16,402 nucleotides of DNA from Eubacterium sp. (GCA_029054965.1 JAIDEF010000413.1:1-16402); one strand, 5' to 3'. Shown: positions 6,931 to 16,067, counted from the stretch's first letter. Notes: generated by a model from the letters alone, not told the origin. Numbers and translations: made by a program.

Positions 6931-7985
6931 TAACCGATTATTTCTTTTTTAGTGAATATATTATAGAGTTTATAAACAATCAGGAACAATGTGTAGCCGA
7001 TAACTGCTGCAGCAACAACATCTGTTAAATAGTGAGCACCTGCAACCAATCTTGAAACGGCAACAATTATTACATAAGCTGTACTGAAAGCAAACATAAA
7101 TGGTGCAAATTTCTTTAGCTTTTCAAAAGCAAGACACAGCGGATATGTTAAAAACATTGTACAGCAATAGGTAGTATGACCGCTCGGGAATGAATTTGAA
7201 TGCTTATAAATCATCATATCGTTGCCCTTTTTGTACCATGGTGCATACTGACCATAATTAGTATACTTGAGCATTTCTCTTTCAAGGTCGGCTTTCTGAC
7301 CGTTACTCATACCGCTTTCATCAACCTTACCGTTTGAATATGCAACCATTTCACGGAAGCGAACACGACCTGTGATTTCCTTGCATTCCTCAACAAGCTT
7401 GTAACAGATACCGAGCAGCACTCCTGCAAGTGCCAATGCTTCAAGCTTTCTGAGCTTAGCCTTATCAATTTTTCTGCAGGCAAGAATTACTACAGCACTG
7501 AGCACCGCACATACAACGAAATAAAACCACTGCGGCATATCGGAAATATCCAAATCTGCAAGAATATTTTTAAGCACATTTTCAACAAGCTTTTTCCATC
7601 CGATAACAGAAAGAACATAAAATGCTGCCGCGGTAAAAATGTTTAAAATTGTATTGCACACCTTGTAAGCCTTTTTTTCGGTATTATCAACAGGACCTAT
7701 AAACGGAATGACCCTGCCTATAATTTCAAGAGATTCGTTAAGATCATGCCTGCTGAGTATAAGAACAGTAAATATCGGACCCCACATTCCCCAATAAACA
7801 AACTGACTGAACTGCTCAAGTCCCTTAACAAGGATACTTTCCGGATAAAAGATAGCTTTGTCAATCTGCAGGTCAAAGAATGTGCCGACTATCATAAGCA
7901 CCAATGCCACTGCATAAAATACTATTGAAGCTATAAATATTCGTTTAAAGCTTTTTTCTTCGTTAAGCCTTTTTTTTAAATCCAT
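6930..7985 (-). CDS. PAP2-family membrane phosphatase
   Basis: Integral membrane protein of 351 residues related to phosphatidate/undecaprenyl-pyrophosphate phosphatases, which remove phosphate from lipid or other substrates at the membrane. Hydrophobic segments are seen near 16-37, 58-78, 108-130, 154-171, 181-198, 272-286, 294-312 and 323-340. The active-site motifs are in order: K202-X6-R209, then PSGH (267-270, nucleophile-assisting H270), then S311-R312-X5-H318-X3-D322. The first motif ends R-F rather than the usual R-P. The long N-terminal half with extra helices and the loop between motif one and PSGH (210-266) makes it larger than minimal PAP2 enzymes. GAGGTG precedes the ATG. It appears to be transcribed alone, bounded by terminators on both sides. 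Substrate unknown; lipid recycling or phosphate scavenging are both possible. Confidence 0.87.
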   Translation of the reverse strand: MDLKKRLNEEKSFKRIFIASIVFYAVALVLMIVGTFFDLQIDKAIFYPESILVKGLEQFSQFVYWGMWGPIFTVLILSRHDLNESLEIIGRVIPFIGPVDNTEKKAYKVCNTILNIFTAAAFYVLSVIGWKKLVENVLKNILADLDISDMPQWFYFVVCAVLSAVVILACRKIDKAKLRKLEALALAGVLLGICYKLVEECKEITGRVRFREMVAYSNGKVDESGMSNGQKADLEREMLKYTNYGQYAPWYKKGNDMMIYKHSNSFPSGHTTYCCTMFLTYPLCLAFEKLKKFAPFMFAFSTAYVIIVAVSRLVAGAHYLTDVVAAAVIGYTLFLIVYKLYNIFTKKEIIG

Positions 7986-8018
7986 ATTACACCTCTGTGA
8001 TTAGCTAAATTATATAAT

Positions 8019-8048
8019 ATTATATTAACACATTTCATTCGATTTAAA
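8019..8048 (-). promoter_or_regulatory. Possible promoter of the PAP2 gene
   Basis: A perfect -10 TATAAT (8024-8019) lies 18 bp from a weak -35 TTTAAA (8048-8043). A second TATAAT occurs at 8014-8009, so the exact start is uncertain. Placement about 35-40 bp before the ATG and downstream of a strong terminator makes a promoter here necessary, but the -35 match is poor. Confidence 0.4.
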
Positions 8049-8061
8049 AAGACCTATATAT

Positions 8062-8101
8062 AAAATTATAAAAGACACCCACGATTATTTCGTGGGTGTC
8101 T
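8062..8101 (-). terminator. Intrinsic terminator after the LRR gene
   Basis: A perfect 12-bp stem (8073-8084 with 8090-8101, core ACACCCACG/CGTGGGTGT) has a 5-nt loop. On the minus strand it is followed by TTTT and further T-rich sequence. It begins 5 nt after the LRR stop codon and ends the two-gene secreted-protein operon. Confidence 0.92.
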
Positions 8102-8106
8102 GCTGT

Positions 8107-9468
8107 TTAGCCTAAGTCCTTTAATAACTGTGCTAAATCCTTGGCATTGATATTTCCGTCATTTACAACATCAATATACTCATCAAATTTTTCATCGCCT
8201 GTTTTGCTGTTAACTATTGAGCTGAAGCTTACATTATAGCTATGTCCGCAGCTGCTGCAGCGAACTGTTACTGTGTCATTATCAGCAGCTATTGCATAAG
8301 GTGCGTAGCTGTGACTATCCTTCCAGATAACATAAACATCCATATCCTCATTAACAGAGGTTATATCACCGCTCCAGCCTTCAAACGCTTTACACTGTGG
8401 TATTTCTGTAATCTGCACAGGCTGTGCAGCCTCTCCTGCAGGCACCATATTAACACCAAGCTTATTCTCCATTGCTTCATCAGCAAAGAAAGCAACCTGA
8501 TAAAAATCACGGGTAACATTAATAGTTACATCCATATTCTGTGAACTTTCAAGCATTGGATAACATTCATATGTTATTCCATCCTTAATCTGTTCAACAT
8601 CATATGCAACAAATTGATCACCCTGAAAGCCTGAACCATCTTCAAAAGCGTCAAGTGAACATCCCTTGTAATTAGTATCACTGTTCAGTCCTTTGCCGCT
8701 GAACGGAACAACAATCTTGTTACCATTAGCCACTGCTTTGACAGTAACAGACTGATTTCCTATTTCATACTGAGTTACACCATCTAAAGCAGTTCTGCTC
8801 AAATCAAGTGAGGTCAGATGATTCTGCTGGCAGTTAATCTCATTTAAATTTGTGTTGCTTGATAAATCAAGCCTATCAAGCTCATTCTGGTGACAATACA
8901 GACTCTGCAAACCGGGTACACCGGACAAATTAAGCTTTTCAAGCGAATTTGCATAGCAATTAAGTGATTCAAACTCTGTACTCATAGGCAGAATAATGTT
9001 AGTTAAAACATTATCGGAGCAGTTAACCGTAAGCAGAGCCATATTATAGCTTAAATCCAATGTTGCTAAGTTGTTGCCCTGACACGTAAGCAGGGTTAAA
9101 TTCACAAGTCCTGATACATCAAGAGTATTCAAGCCTAAGCCGCCGCATCTCAGCATTGTAAGGCTTGTAAAATATTCAACGCCCTTGAGATTATCAATTG
9201 TTTCAACAGGATCACCATTTTCGTCAATATCAATTCTGCCTGAGAGATTCATATAAGTAGCACTGCGTTCTGAAACACTTAAATAACCATCTTCATTTTT
9301 ATCATAAACCTCTGAAATGATACGTCTGAAAACAGGGTCAGGGAAAGTGCTTTCATTAATTTCCACACCATCAACACCAAAGGCAAATGGTGCTACCCAG
9401 AAAACTGATAAACACAGCACCATTGCCAGAAGCAGTGACAGGCTCTTTTTTATTTTTCTATTCAACAT
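8107..9468 (-). CDS. Secreted leucine-rich-repeat protein with half-dockerin-like C-terminus
   Basis: Exported protein of 453 residues. A signal peptide covers about 1-31 (KIKK, then a leucine-rich core). Next comes an N-terminal cap with an EF-hand-like loop, D56-K-N58-E-D60-G-Y-L-S-V-S-E67. About five leucine-rich repeats of roughly 21 residues follow (105-225; LxCxxNxLxxLDLSxN pattern). A linker leads to a Listeria-Bacteroides/InlB B-like repeat (322-374, ending FEGWSGDIT and VIWKD), a CSSCGH cysteine pair (404-407), and a final segment DVVNDGNINAKDL (433-445) resembling one half of a type I dockerin with calcium position 3 replaced by V. A GTG at 9471 could also start it, but ATG 9468 is better spaced (9 nt) from AAGGAGG. 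Probable role: protein or host-surface binding. It is translationally coupled to the giant Ig-like protein. Confidence 0.8.
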   Translation of the reverse strand: MLNRKIKKSLSLLLAMVLCLSVFWVAPFAFGVDGVEINESTFPDPVFRRIISEVYDKNEDGYLSVSERSATYMNLSGRIDIDENGDPVETIDNLKGVEYFTSLTMLRCGGLGLNTLDVSGLVNLTLLTCQGNNLATLDLSYNMALLTVNCSDNVLTNIILPMSTEFESLNCYANSLEKLNLSGVPGLQSLYCHQNELDRLDLSSNTNLNEINCQQNHLTSLDLSRTALDGVTQYEIGNQSVTVKAVANGNKIVVPFSGKGLNSDTNYKGCSLDAFEDGSGFQGDQFVAYDVEQIKDGITYECYPMLESSQNMDVTINVTRDFYQVAFFADEAMENKLGVNMVPAGEAAQPVQITEIPQCKAFEGWSGDITSVNEDMDVYVIWKDSHSYAPYAIAADNDTVTVRCSSCGHSYNVSFSSIVNSKTGDEKFDEYIDVVNDGNINAKDLAQLLKDLG

Positions 9469-9477
9469 CACAATCCG

Positions 9478-9485
9478 CCTCCTTA
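9478..9485 (-). promoter_or_regulatory. Ribosome binding site overlapping the giant gene's stop codon
   Basis: The minus strand reads TAAGGAGG, where TAA (9485-9483) ends the giant Ig-like gene and AAGGAGG is the ribosome binding site of the LRR gene. The overlap implies translational coupling and a fixed stoichiometric relation between the two secreted proteins. Confidence 0.8.
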
Positions 9486-12400
9486 GGTTGTTAATGTAAG
9501 AGCAAAGGAAGCTTCTGCTGTTGAACCATCAGCATTTGTTACCTTACATTTAATTGTCGTTGCGTTTGATGGACGGGCCTTACCTGCGGTTGTAAGACTA
9601 ATAACACCTGTAGTTTTATCAATAGTAACAAAGGTTGATGCAGTAGAGGTATATTCAACGCTTGTTATTGCATTTGCATTAGCAGGAGTAGGAATATAAC
9701 CAACTGTAATCGTCTTATAATTTCTGTAGAAAGCACCGCAGCCGCTCTGGACAACAGAGCCATCAACCTCTTCACCATTTGCTGTAAGTACCAATGAAGT
9801 TACAGGAATAATCTGTTCAATAATACTTAGTGTGTAATTTGCAGTATATTCTCTGTCATAATCATCAATAACGAGTACAGACAATACAATACTGCCCTTA
9901 TCTGCTGTTTTTGTTATTTCAACACTATTTCCGTTAACAACAGCCTCTGCACCCTCATTACTGTCAACAGTAATGCTTGTGCTCTTTACCATTGCACCCT
10001 CGTTGAAAATGAGAGCCAGCTCTGTCTTTGCAGTTTCAGCATCAACCTGAACAACAGCATCATTTTTTATTACAGAATCGCCCTGAGTCAGACTGATCTG
10101 AGGAACAACAAATTCGTTACCTGCAAGCCTTGATGTAGCTTCTGTGAGTGCAAGACAGGCATCATCCATTGCAGCCTGTGATGCATAAACATCAGCATAA
10201 ACCTCTTTTGCATCATTGAGCGCTGTGTTAAATGCAGTACCATACTCATAAGCATAATCTGTATATGTATACTTTTCAGCCTCATCAATAGCAGCCTTAA
10301 GAGCTGTGCTGTCCCATGTGGTAAACGCATTTATTGTTGCAGTATAGCCGCCGTCTGTTGTTGTTGCTGTAATAGTTACCATACCCTGAGTATTGAAGGT
10401 TACAACACCGCCGTCATCAACTGATGCAATTGAAGGATCGCTTGATGTATAAGTACATGTTTTAACGAATGATGATGAAAGTGAAGTTCCATTTGTATTA
10501 GTAATAGTCGGTGTAAGAATAACCTGAGCCGCCGGTGCACCATAAACCATTTCTTTATCAAAGCTGATACCTGTTACACCATATCTTGCAAATGTTACAT
10601 AAACAGAATCCGTACAGGTATAACCAAATACATTTGTTACTGTACATGTAATTTTTGCACTTCCCGCAATTGCTGATTTATTTGTAACAACACCATTTTC
10701 ATCAACAATAATATTTGAATTAGATGATTCATAGCTGATTTCTGAATAAACAGCCTTTTCAGCATTGAATACCGGCTTAAGTGTTATTTCTCTGCCGTTA
10801 ATCATCGTACCTGTATAGCGAATGTAGCCGTCATTTACAGTTTCAATACCTTCTGCTTCTTCAGCGGTAAGCTTAACTGTTGTAACAGCAATATATCTTA
10901 CCAAGCCGTTGTATGCTGCATCAAGCCTTGCCTCCATATCGTCAACCTCTGCCTGGGTTGCTCTGGCATCACTGATCATTGTCTGTGCTTCAGCAATAAC
11001 AGCGGAAAGAACATCCAAGGATTCCTTGGTATAGGTGTAGCCGTCCTTAACATTCTGTACAAGCTCGTAATATGTACTGCTCTTTTCAATAAGCGGTGCA
11101 AAGTTTGTTGAAACATTAACAACAACAGTATCTGTAAATCCGCCGTCAATTGTTTTACCTGTTATCTTGGCTGTACCCTTTTCAACAGGAATCAGATTAC
11201 CATCAGCATCAACCTTAACTACACTTTCGTTATTTGAGCTCCATATAATATTCTTGAATTCAGGATCACCTGAAATTGTATATTCAATCGGTGACGGAGC
11301 CGCATCGGCAAGAACATTTTTATTTACATCTGTAATATCAAAGCCTGTGCACACCTTGTCACTGAGTAAAACATAAATTGTTCTTGTTGTTACCCTGTCA
11401 TAATCATCAACAATAGTTGCTGTAAGAATTGCCCAAGCACCATTGTCATGACCATCATCAGGTGTAACCTTAACTGAATTACCGCTGATTTCAACCTTTG
11501 CCTTATATGAATCGTCAGTATTCCAGCTTGTTGACTTAACCATTGCATCTGCAGGGTCTGAAGAAGCTGTAAGGGTTATCCAGTTATAGTTATTATAGTT
11601 TGAGTAATCCTTTGACAAATCAATAGATACAGCATCATTTGCTCCGACAGTTCCACTTGATACCTGTGAAGAGCTACCGATTATCGGCTTTTTAGTGGTT
11701 GTATAATCAACCTTAACTGAATCAGCAAAAACAAACGGATGCTGTGACATAGCCTCATATGCAGCATTAAGATTGTCAGTTGCTCTGTCAATCTGTTCCT
11801 GTGAATAGCTTACATCATTCATTGCGAGCACTGCTTCTTCATAAGCATCTGTGAAATCCTTGCCGTATGCTAAAGCATAGTTTTTATAATCAATATCCTT
11901 GTAATCATCAATTGCTTTTTTCAGCGCAGTTCTGTCACCGTTTGTAGAAACAACACATTCTGCAGAAATACCGCCGTCATATGACACTGCTCTGACGATA
12001 GTCGCACCTGTGCTTACAAATGTAACAACACCATTCTGGTCAACTGTTGCAATTTCTTCATTATCAGACTCCCAGAAATAATCCTGAATACTTGCAGCAC
12101 CCCAGTGCATCAACGATGAGCCGGTAGGATATACTGTACATCCTAATTGATAGGTTGTGCCGACAGCACCTGAAATGCTTTCCTTTGAAAGACCAAGTGA
12201 TGTTACAGGAATAAATGAGAATGATACCCAAACAGTATCTGTAAATACATTGCCATAGTGGTCTGTAACATAACAGGTGATTAAGCCATAGCAGCTTGTA
12301 TTTGATGTAGGTGAACATCTTCCGTCATTAGTAACAGAAATATCAGTAGTAGATGATTCCCATCTAACCTTATCATAAGAAGCGTTGTTCGGATAAAGTC

Positions 12401-15400
12401 TTACATTAAGGTCAAGAACTGCGTTTTTATAAGTAAGTCCCTCTTTAAGAAGGCTTAAATCATACTGATAGAATTCCTGAGTCTGCTCACCGTCAAGGTA
12501 AAGCTCGATATTCTGAATATAATTATACTTCTGTAATGATTCGTATGCGCCCTTAAGCTCATCATACATTTTATTAACTTCAGCCTGTGAGCTGTTTGCA
12601 GCATCTAACATCTGCTGAGCCTTTGCCATAGTTTCAGTATAAACTGCCCAGCTATCAGGATAGAAATTAACACTGTTAAGTGCCAAATCATTATACTGCT
12701 TAACAAGCAAATCAAGTGCAGTATAATTTGTAACAACATTTACATCACATTCTGCTGTCTTTCCGCCGTCATATGTAGTTGCGGTAATAATACAGTTACC
12801 ACCTTCAATAAAGGTAACGACACCATTCTGGTCAACTGTTGCAATTGACGGATTGCTTGAGCTCCAGTAAACCGCAGTATTGCTTGCACCGCCTACAACT
12901 CCGACAGGCTTAGGCGTTACTGTTGCCTTAAGTGTTGCAGTTTCTCCGATTTTACCGCCATCAATTGAGGTTCTGTCAAGCGTAACACCCGTTGCGGCTG
13001 TTCGTGAAAACGCAACAAAAACACTGTCACTTATGCTTTCACCCATATAGTCTGTAACAGTACAGGTGATAATTGCTGAGCATGCTTCATTTTTTACAGG
13101 CTTGCAGATACCGTTTCTGTCAACAGAAATATTTGGATTTGAGGATGTCCACTCAATAGAGCTGTACATTGCATTGGCAGGCTTTATACCATAGTCAAAA
13201 TCATAACTGTAATTCCTGTAGTCGGAAACTGAGCCGACATTAACAGTAATATAATCACTTTCAAGCTCTGCTGAACCCTTGCCGAGGATATCAACACCTA
13301 AAATACCTACAAAGCCGCCAAGCTTATAGAAAACATTCAAAAGCTCTTCTGCATAAGTGTTGCAGGCCGTTTGTGATGCCATTGGCTGATCATACAAAAC
13401 TGCATATGCAAGGTCAAGCTTATGCATATATACTTTATATAATGATGCATTGTCCTTTGTTCTTGTAACAACAGTTTTGTCACAAAGACTGACAATGTTC
13501 TTTAAGTACTCCTTATCAGGGTAAACAGTTACCTCACAGGTATCCATAATACCACCGTCTGCAGAAACACAATAAAGAGTTGCTGTACCTACATCAACAC
13601 CGTTAACAACAGCATCTTTGTTATCATTGTTTTTCGGAGTAACAGTGAATACATTTTCATCGCTTGAGTACCAGTTACATTTGTAGCAGGCTGAATATGA
13701 GCCGTCTGAACCCTTTTTAAAATCAATATCATGAAGAACATCTACTGATTTACCATTAATAACATCAAGTTTACTGATTTTATTTTTATTTGAATCAACG
13801 ATTTTGTTGCCGTCATCATTAACAGTATTTTTGGAAACACAAACAGTTACAAGGTTTGACCTGATTTTTCCGTCAGCCGATACAGCATAGATATTAAAGC
13901 TGTCAGCAACCTCATGACCGGCTTTTTGCTTAACTGTTGTCTGGTGAGTATCAGATGAAACCTCTGACTCATAATATCCGTTATCAACCACCCATGTTAA
14001 ATTCTGGTTTGAAGCATTTTCAGGATAAACTGCTGCATTAATGACAGCTCCGAGACCTGCATACTGTGTGCCCGCACTGACTGAAACATAGGTTTGTGAT
14101 TCGCCGTTAACATCAACAACATTAGGGGTTTTCATGCTGCTTGCAATACCAACTGCCTTAGAAGGAGTTATTTCAATGCTTTCAACAGGAATACCATTTG
14201 TAATCTCCATTGTTTTAATGAAGCTGTTAAATTCCGAGAATGAACCATTAGAAAGATAAACACCCGTCTGTGCCCTAAGTACAATTGTGGTAATACCACC
14301 ATTATTAACAACATAGTGACCCTTTGAGTCGATTGTACCTCTGCCGTCAGTTGCAGGATTTTCTGCATCTGCCCATGCATATGTTACATTGCCCTCTTCG
14401 TCCACACCGGTTACAACACCCCAGGTAATATAAAGATTGTTTGAGGTTGCTGTTCTTTTTGGGAAAACGGTGTAAGAATAATCGGTTTCCATACCCATTT
14501 CAAGATACTTTTCACCGCTGATTTCTACGTCTGACAATGGCTTACCGAGCTTACCTACAACCTTAATTGTATAGGAACGCTCAATATTATTTGCAGCCGA
14601 TACGGCATAAATCGTACAATCCTGTCCTGCTGCACTGCCCAACGCACCATACTGACCGGCATCTCGGCCCATAATTACACCTGTTTTTGGATCAACACTT
14701 GCAATTGAAGGGTCTGATGAACGCCAGGTAATATCACTTGTATCGCCTGTACTCGGCTGAACATCTGTGATTGAAAGCTGAATTTCAGTACCTTCCTGCA
14801 CCTGTGTTGCACCGTCGATTTTGAAATCAGTGATCGGCTGTGCCTCAACAACGGTAAATGTGATTTTATCATTATATGCAAACTGAAGAACAAGGTTACC
14901 AATAAGCTTTGCAGCGGTAGCAGTCAGCTTAACAGGATCTGCTGCTCCGCCGGCAATATCAGCAATTGCGAAGCAGGCGTCAAGAATTGCAGCAAGAACA
15001 TTTCTGTTCATATCAATTCCGATATACTTAATGAGAATCTCTGCAACCTTGTCACTGTCAATCATTCCGCCGTTAATTTCATAGAATTTATTGATAAGTG
15101 CAAGTATGTTCTGAATTACCTGCTCGGTATCAGGTGATACCATAATGGTAACCGTACCGGGATTTTTGAATGTAACAAGACCGCTGTCATCAACAGTGGC
15201 TACAACCTTACCCTGGTCAAAAACAGATGTACTCTTAACAGAATAAATACAGCCGTATTCAAGCCTTACAGGTGTGGTCACTGCATAAAGCTGACAGGTT
15301 GAGCCTACTGCAACAGTAGTATTAATCTGTGACTTATTTGTGATATGTGTACCATTCGGAAGGAAATTTGCATACCACTCATTATTTCTTGTAACACAGA

Positions 15401-16067
15401 TACGAACATAGTCATCTGCAAGCAGAGTTCCGTCAGCAGCATAAAGCTGAACGTGAATATTTGAATTAATATTATCAAGATAATAACGCAACGACTCAAT
15501 AAGATCGCCTTTGTAGGATTCAACCCACTTAGCGAGCGGTGAATCCTCACCGAAGGCTGCATCAACAATGGCAATAATTGCATCTGTATCCATTGTGTCA
15601 ACATTAACCTTATCATTGAAAAGAACCTTTTCCAATCCTTTGGCAATAAGACTTCCTACAAGCGGGATTGTTTTAACCTCATTGTCAATCCATGTATGGA
15701 TTACAGCACCCTTTGATGAGTCAAATGCTTTAACAACACCCTCCTGTGTTACATCAACAAGAGTAGGTGTTTCACTATACCATTTTATATAGCCGTTATC
15801 AGGCATAACGGTATCAATCAGCTTATATGTAAGCTGAAGCTCATCACCCTCGACCATATACTCAATATAGGTTACCTCTTCGCCCTCATCGTTAATCATT
15901 GTAGAAGGAACGATTGTGTTGGTTTCCTTGTAGAAAAGCTCAATTGTATGATACCCCTCTACACCGTCACCTGCGAATGCTGATACTGCAGGAATTAATC
16001 CTGTAAAAGCCATCAGCACTGCCAGGAACACGCTGAGCAGCCGCTTTGTAAGTCGTTGTTTTTTCAT
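9483..16067 (-). CDS. Giant secreted Big_2 (Ig-like)/FIVAR repeat protein
   Basis: Very large exported protein of 2194 residues. A signal peptide (about 1-32, ending AVSAFA before GDG) is preceded by a strong ribosome binding site. Residues 40-505 contain Ig-like Big_2-type domains, the first two interrupted by helical segments (about 126-200 and 313-397). Residues 506-848 hold further Ig-like domains. From about 849 to the end run five units of about 265 residues, each a helical FIVAR-like module (starting near 849, 1113, 1377, 1656 and 1918), a beta arm, and a Big_2 domain with the DPSIATVDQNGVVTF type core and a TxDGG turn. The chain ends on a Big_2 strand: no LPXTG motif, C-terminal membrane helix, S-layer homology or dockerin segment is visible. 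The likely role is adhesion or surface scaffolding; the ligand is unknown. Cell association must be non-covalent or through a partner. Confidence 0.85.
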   Translation of the reverse strand: MKKQRLTKRLLSVFLAVLMAFTGLIPAVSAFAGDGVEGYHTIELFYKETNTIVPSTMINDEGEEVTYIEYMVEGDELQLTYKLIDTVMPDNGYIKWYSETPTLVDVTQEGVVKAFDSSKGAVIHTWIDNEVKTIPLVGSLIAKGLEKVLFNDKVNVDTMDTDAIIAIVDAAFGEDSPLAKWVESYKGDLIESLRYYLDNINSNIHVQLYAADGTLLADDYVRICVTRNNEWYANFLPNGTHITNKSQINTTVAVGSTCQLYAVTTPVRLEYGCIYSVKSTSVFDQGKVVATVDDSGLVTFKNPGTVTIMVSPDTEQVIQNILALINKFYEINGGMIDSDKVAEILIKYIGIDMNRNVLAAILDACFAIADIAGGAADPVKLTATAAKLIGNLVLQFAYNDKITFTVVEAQPITDFKIDGATQVQEGTEIQLSITDVQPSTGDTSDITWRSSDPSIASVDPKTGVIMGRDAGQYGALGSAAGQDCTIYAVSAANNIERSYTIKVVGKLGKPLSDVEISGEKYLEMGMETDYSYTVFPKRTATSNNLYITWGVVTGVDEEGNVTYAWADAENPATDGRGTIDSKGHYVVNNGGITTIVLRAQTGVYLSNGSFSEFNSFIKTMEITNGIPVESIEITPSKAVGIASSMKTPNVVDVNGESQTYVSVSAGTQYAGLGAVINAAVYPENASNQNLTWVVDNGYYESEVSSDTHQTTVKQKAGHEVADSFNIYAVSADGKIRSNLVTVCVSKNTVNDDGNKIVDSNKNKISKLDVINGKSVDVLHDIDFKKGSDGSYSACYKCNWYSSDENVFTVTPKNNDNKDAVVNGVDVGTATLYCVSADGGIMDTCEVTVYPDKEYLKNIVSLCDKTVVTRTKDNASLYKVYMHKLDLAYAVLYDQPMASQTACNTYAEELLNVFYKLGGFVGILGVDILGKGSAELESDYITVNVGSVSDYRNYSYDFDYGIKPANAMYSSIEWTSSNPNISVDRNGICKPVKNEACSAIITCTVTDYMGESISDSVFVAFSRTAATGVTLDRTSIDGGKIGETATLKATVTPKPVGVVGGASNTAVYWSSSNPSIATVDQNGVVTFIEGGNCIITATTYDGGKTAECDVNVVTNYTALDLLVKQYNDLALNSVNFYPDSWAVYTETMAKAQQMLDAANSSQAEVNKMYDELKGAYESLQKYNYIQNIELYLDGEQTQEFYQYDLSLLKEGLTYKNAVLDLNVRLYPNNASYDKVRWESSTTDISVTNDGRCSPTSNTSCYGLITCYVTDHYGNVFTDTVWVSFSFIPVTSLGLSKESISGAVGTTYQLGCTVYPTGSSLMHWGAASIQDYFWESDNEEIATVDQNGVVTFVSTGATIVRAVSYDGGISAECVVSTNGDRTALKKAIDDYKDIDYKNYALAYGKDFTDAYEEAVLAMNDVSYSQEQIDRATDNLNAAYEAMSQHPFVFADSVKVDYTTTKKPIIGSSSQVSSGTVGANDAVSIDLSKDYSNYNNYNWITLTASSDPADAMVKSTSWNTDDSYKAKVEISGNSVKVTPDDGHDNGAWAILTATIVDDYDRVTTRTIYVLLSDKVCTGFDITDVNKNVLADAAPSPIEYTISGDPEFKNIIWSSNNESVVKVDADGNLIPVEKGTAKITGKTIDGGFTDTVVVNVSTNFAPLIEKSSTYYELVQNVKDGYTYTKESLDVLSAVIAEAQTMISDARATQAEVDDMEARLDAAYNGLVRYIAVTTVKLTAEEAEGIETVNDGYIRYTGTMINGREITLKPVFNAEKAVYSEISYESSNSNIIVDENGVVTNKSAIAGSAKITCTVTNVFGYTCTDSVYVTFARYGVTGISFDKEMVYGAPAAQVILTPTITNTNGTSLSSSFVKTCTYTSSDPSIASVDDGGVVTFNTQGMVTITATTTDGGYTATINAFTTWDSTALKAAIDEAEKYTYTDYAYEYGTAFNTALNDAKEVYADVYASQAAMDDACLALTEATSRLAGNEFVVPQISLTQGDSVIKNDAVVQVDAETAKTELALIFNEGAMVKSTSITVDSNEGAEAVVNGNSVEITKTADKGSIVLSVLVIDDYDREYTANYTLSIIEQIIPVTSLVLTANGEEVDGSVVQSGCGAFYRNYKTITVGYIPTPANANAITSVEYTSTASTFVTIDKTTGVISLTTAGKARPSNATTIKCKVTNADGSTAEASFALTLTT
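9486..13523 (-). repeat. Five-unit protein-coding super-repeat (FIVAR + beta arm + Big_2)
   Basis: Helical module starts are spaced about 264, 264, 279 and 262 residues apart. Units fall into two types. Type A (units 1, 2 and 4) has an arm containing ITCxVTDxxGxxxxDSVxVxF. Type B (units 3 and 5) has an arm containing NGNSVxxT and VxDDYDRxxT. The order A-A-B-A-B means that units 2-3 and 4-5 form a tandem duplication with a period of about 542 residues. The helical modules of units 2/4 and 3/5 also pair by sequence (SSQAEV/ATQAEV; YALAYGKDF/YAYEYGTAF). Confidence 0.75.
12019..12846 (-). repeat. Pair of near-identical DNA blocks one repeat unit apart
   Basis: Bases 12029-12054 and 12821-12846 are identical over 26 bp, and similarity continues leftward to 12019 and 12811. 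The offset is 792 bp, exactly 264 codons, matching the protein repeat period. They encode the TVDQNGV core of two Big_2 domains. Confidence 0.8.

Noticed and set aside
9469..9471. GTG as start of the LRR gene
   Set aside because: Possible, but the adjacent ATG 9468 has better spacing to AAGGAGG and is the more common start codon; the difference is one residue.
9483..9600. Sortase anchor or C-terminal membrane helix on the giant protein
   Set aside because: The last residues are a beta strand of a Big_2 domain ending ALTLTT, without LPXTG, a hydrophobic stretch or a basic tail.
9483..13523. CRISPR-like or simple tandem DNA repeat
   Set aside because: The repetition is at the protein level with a period of about 265 residues; there are no short direct repeats with unique spacers.
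15305..15646. Alternative-frame minus-strand ORF of 113 codons inside the giant gene
   Set aside because: Shadow of the giant gene; methionine/leucine-rich composition and no start signals.
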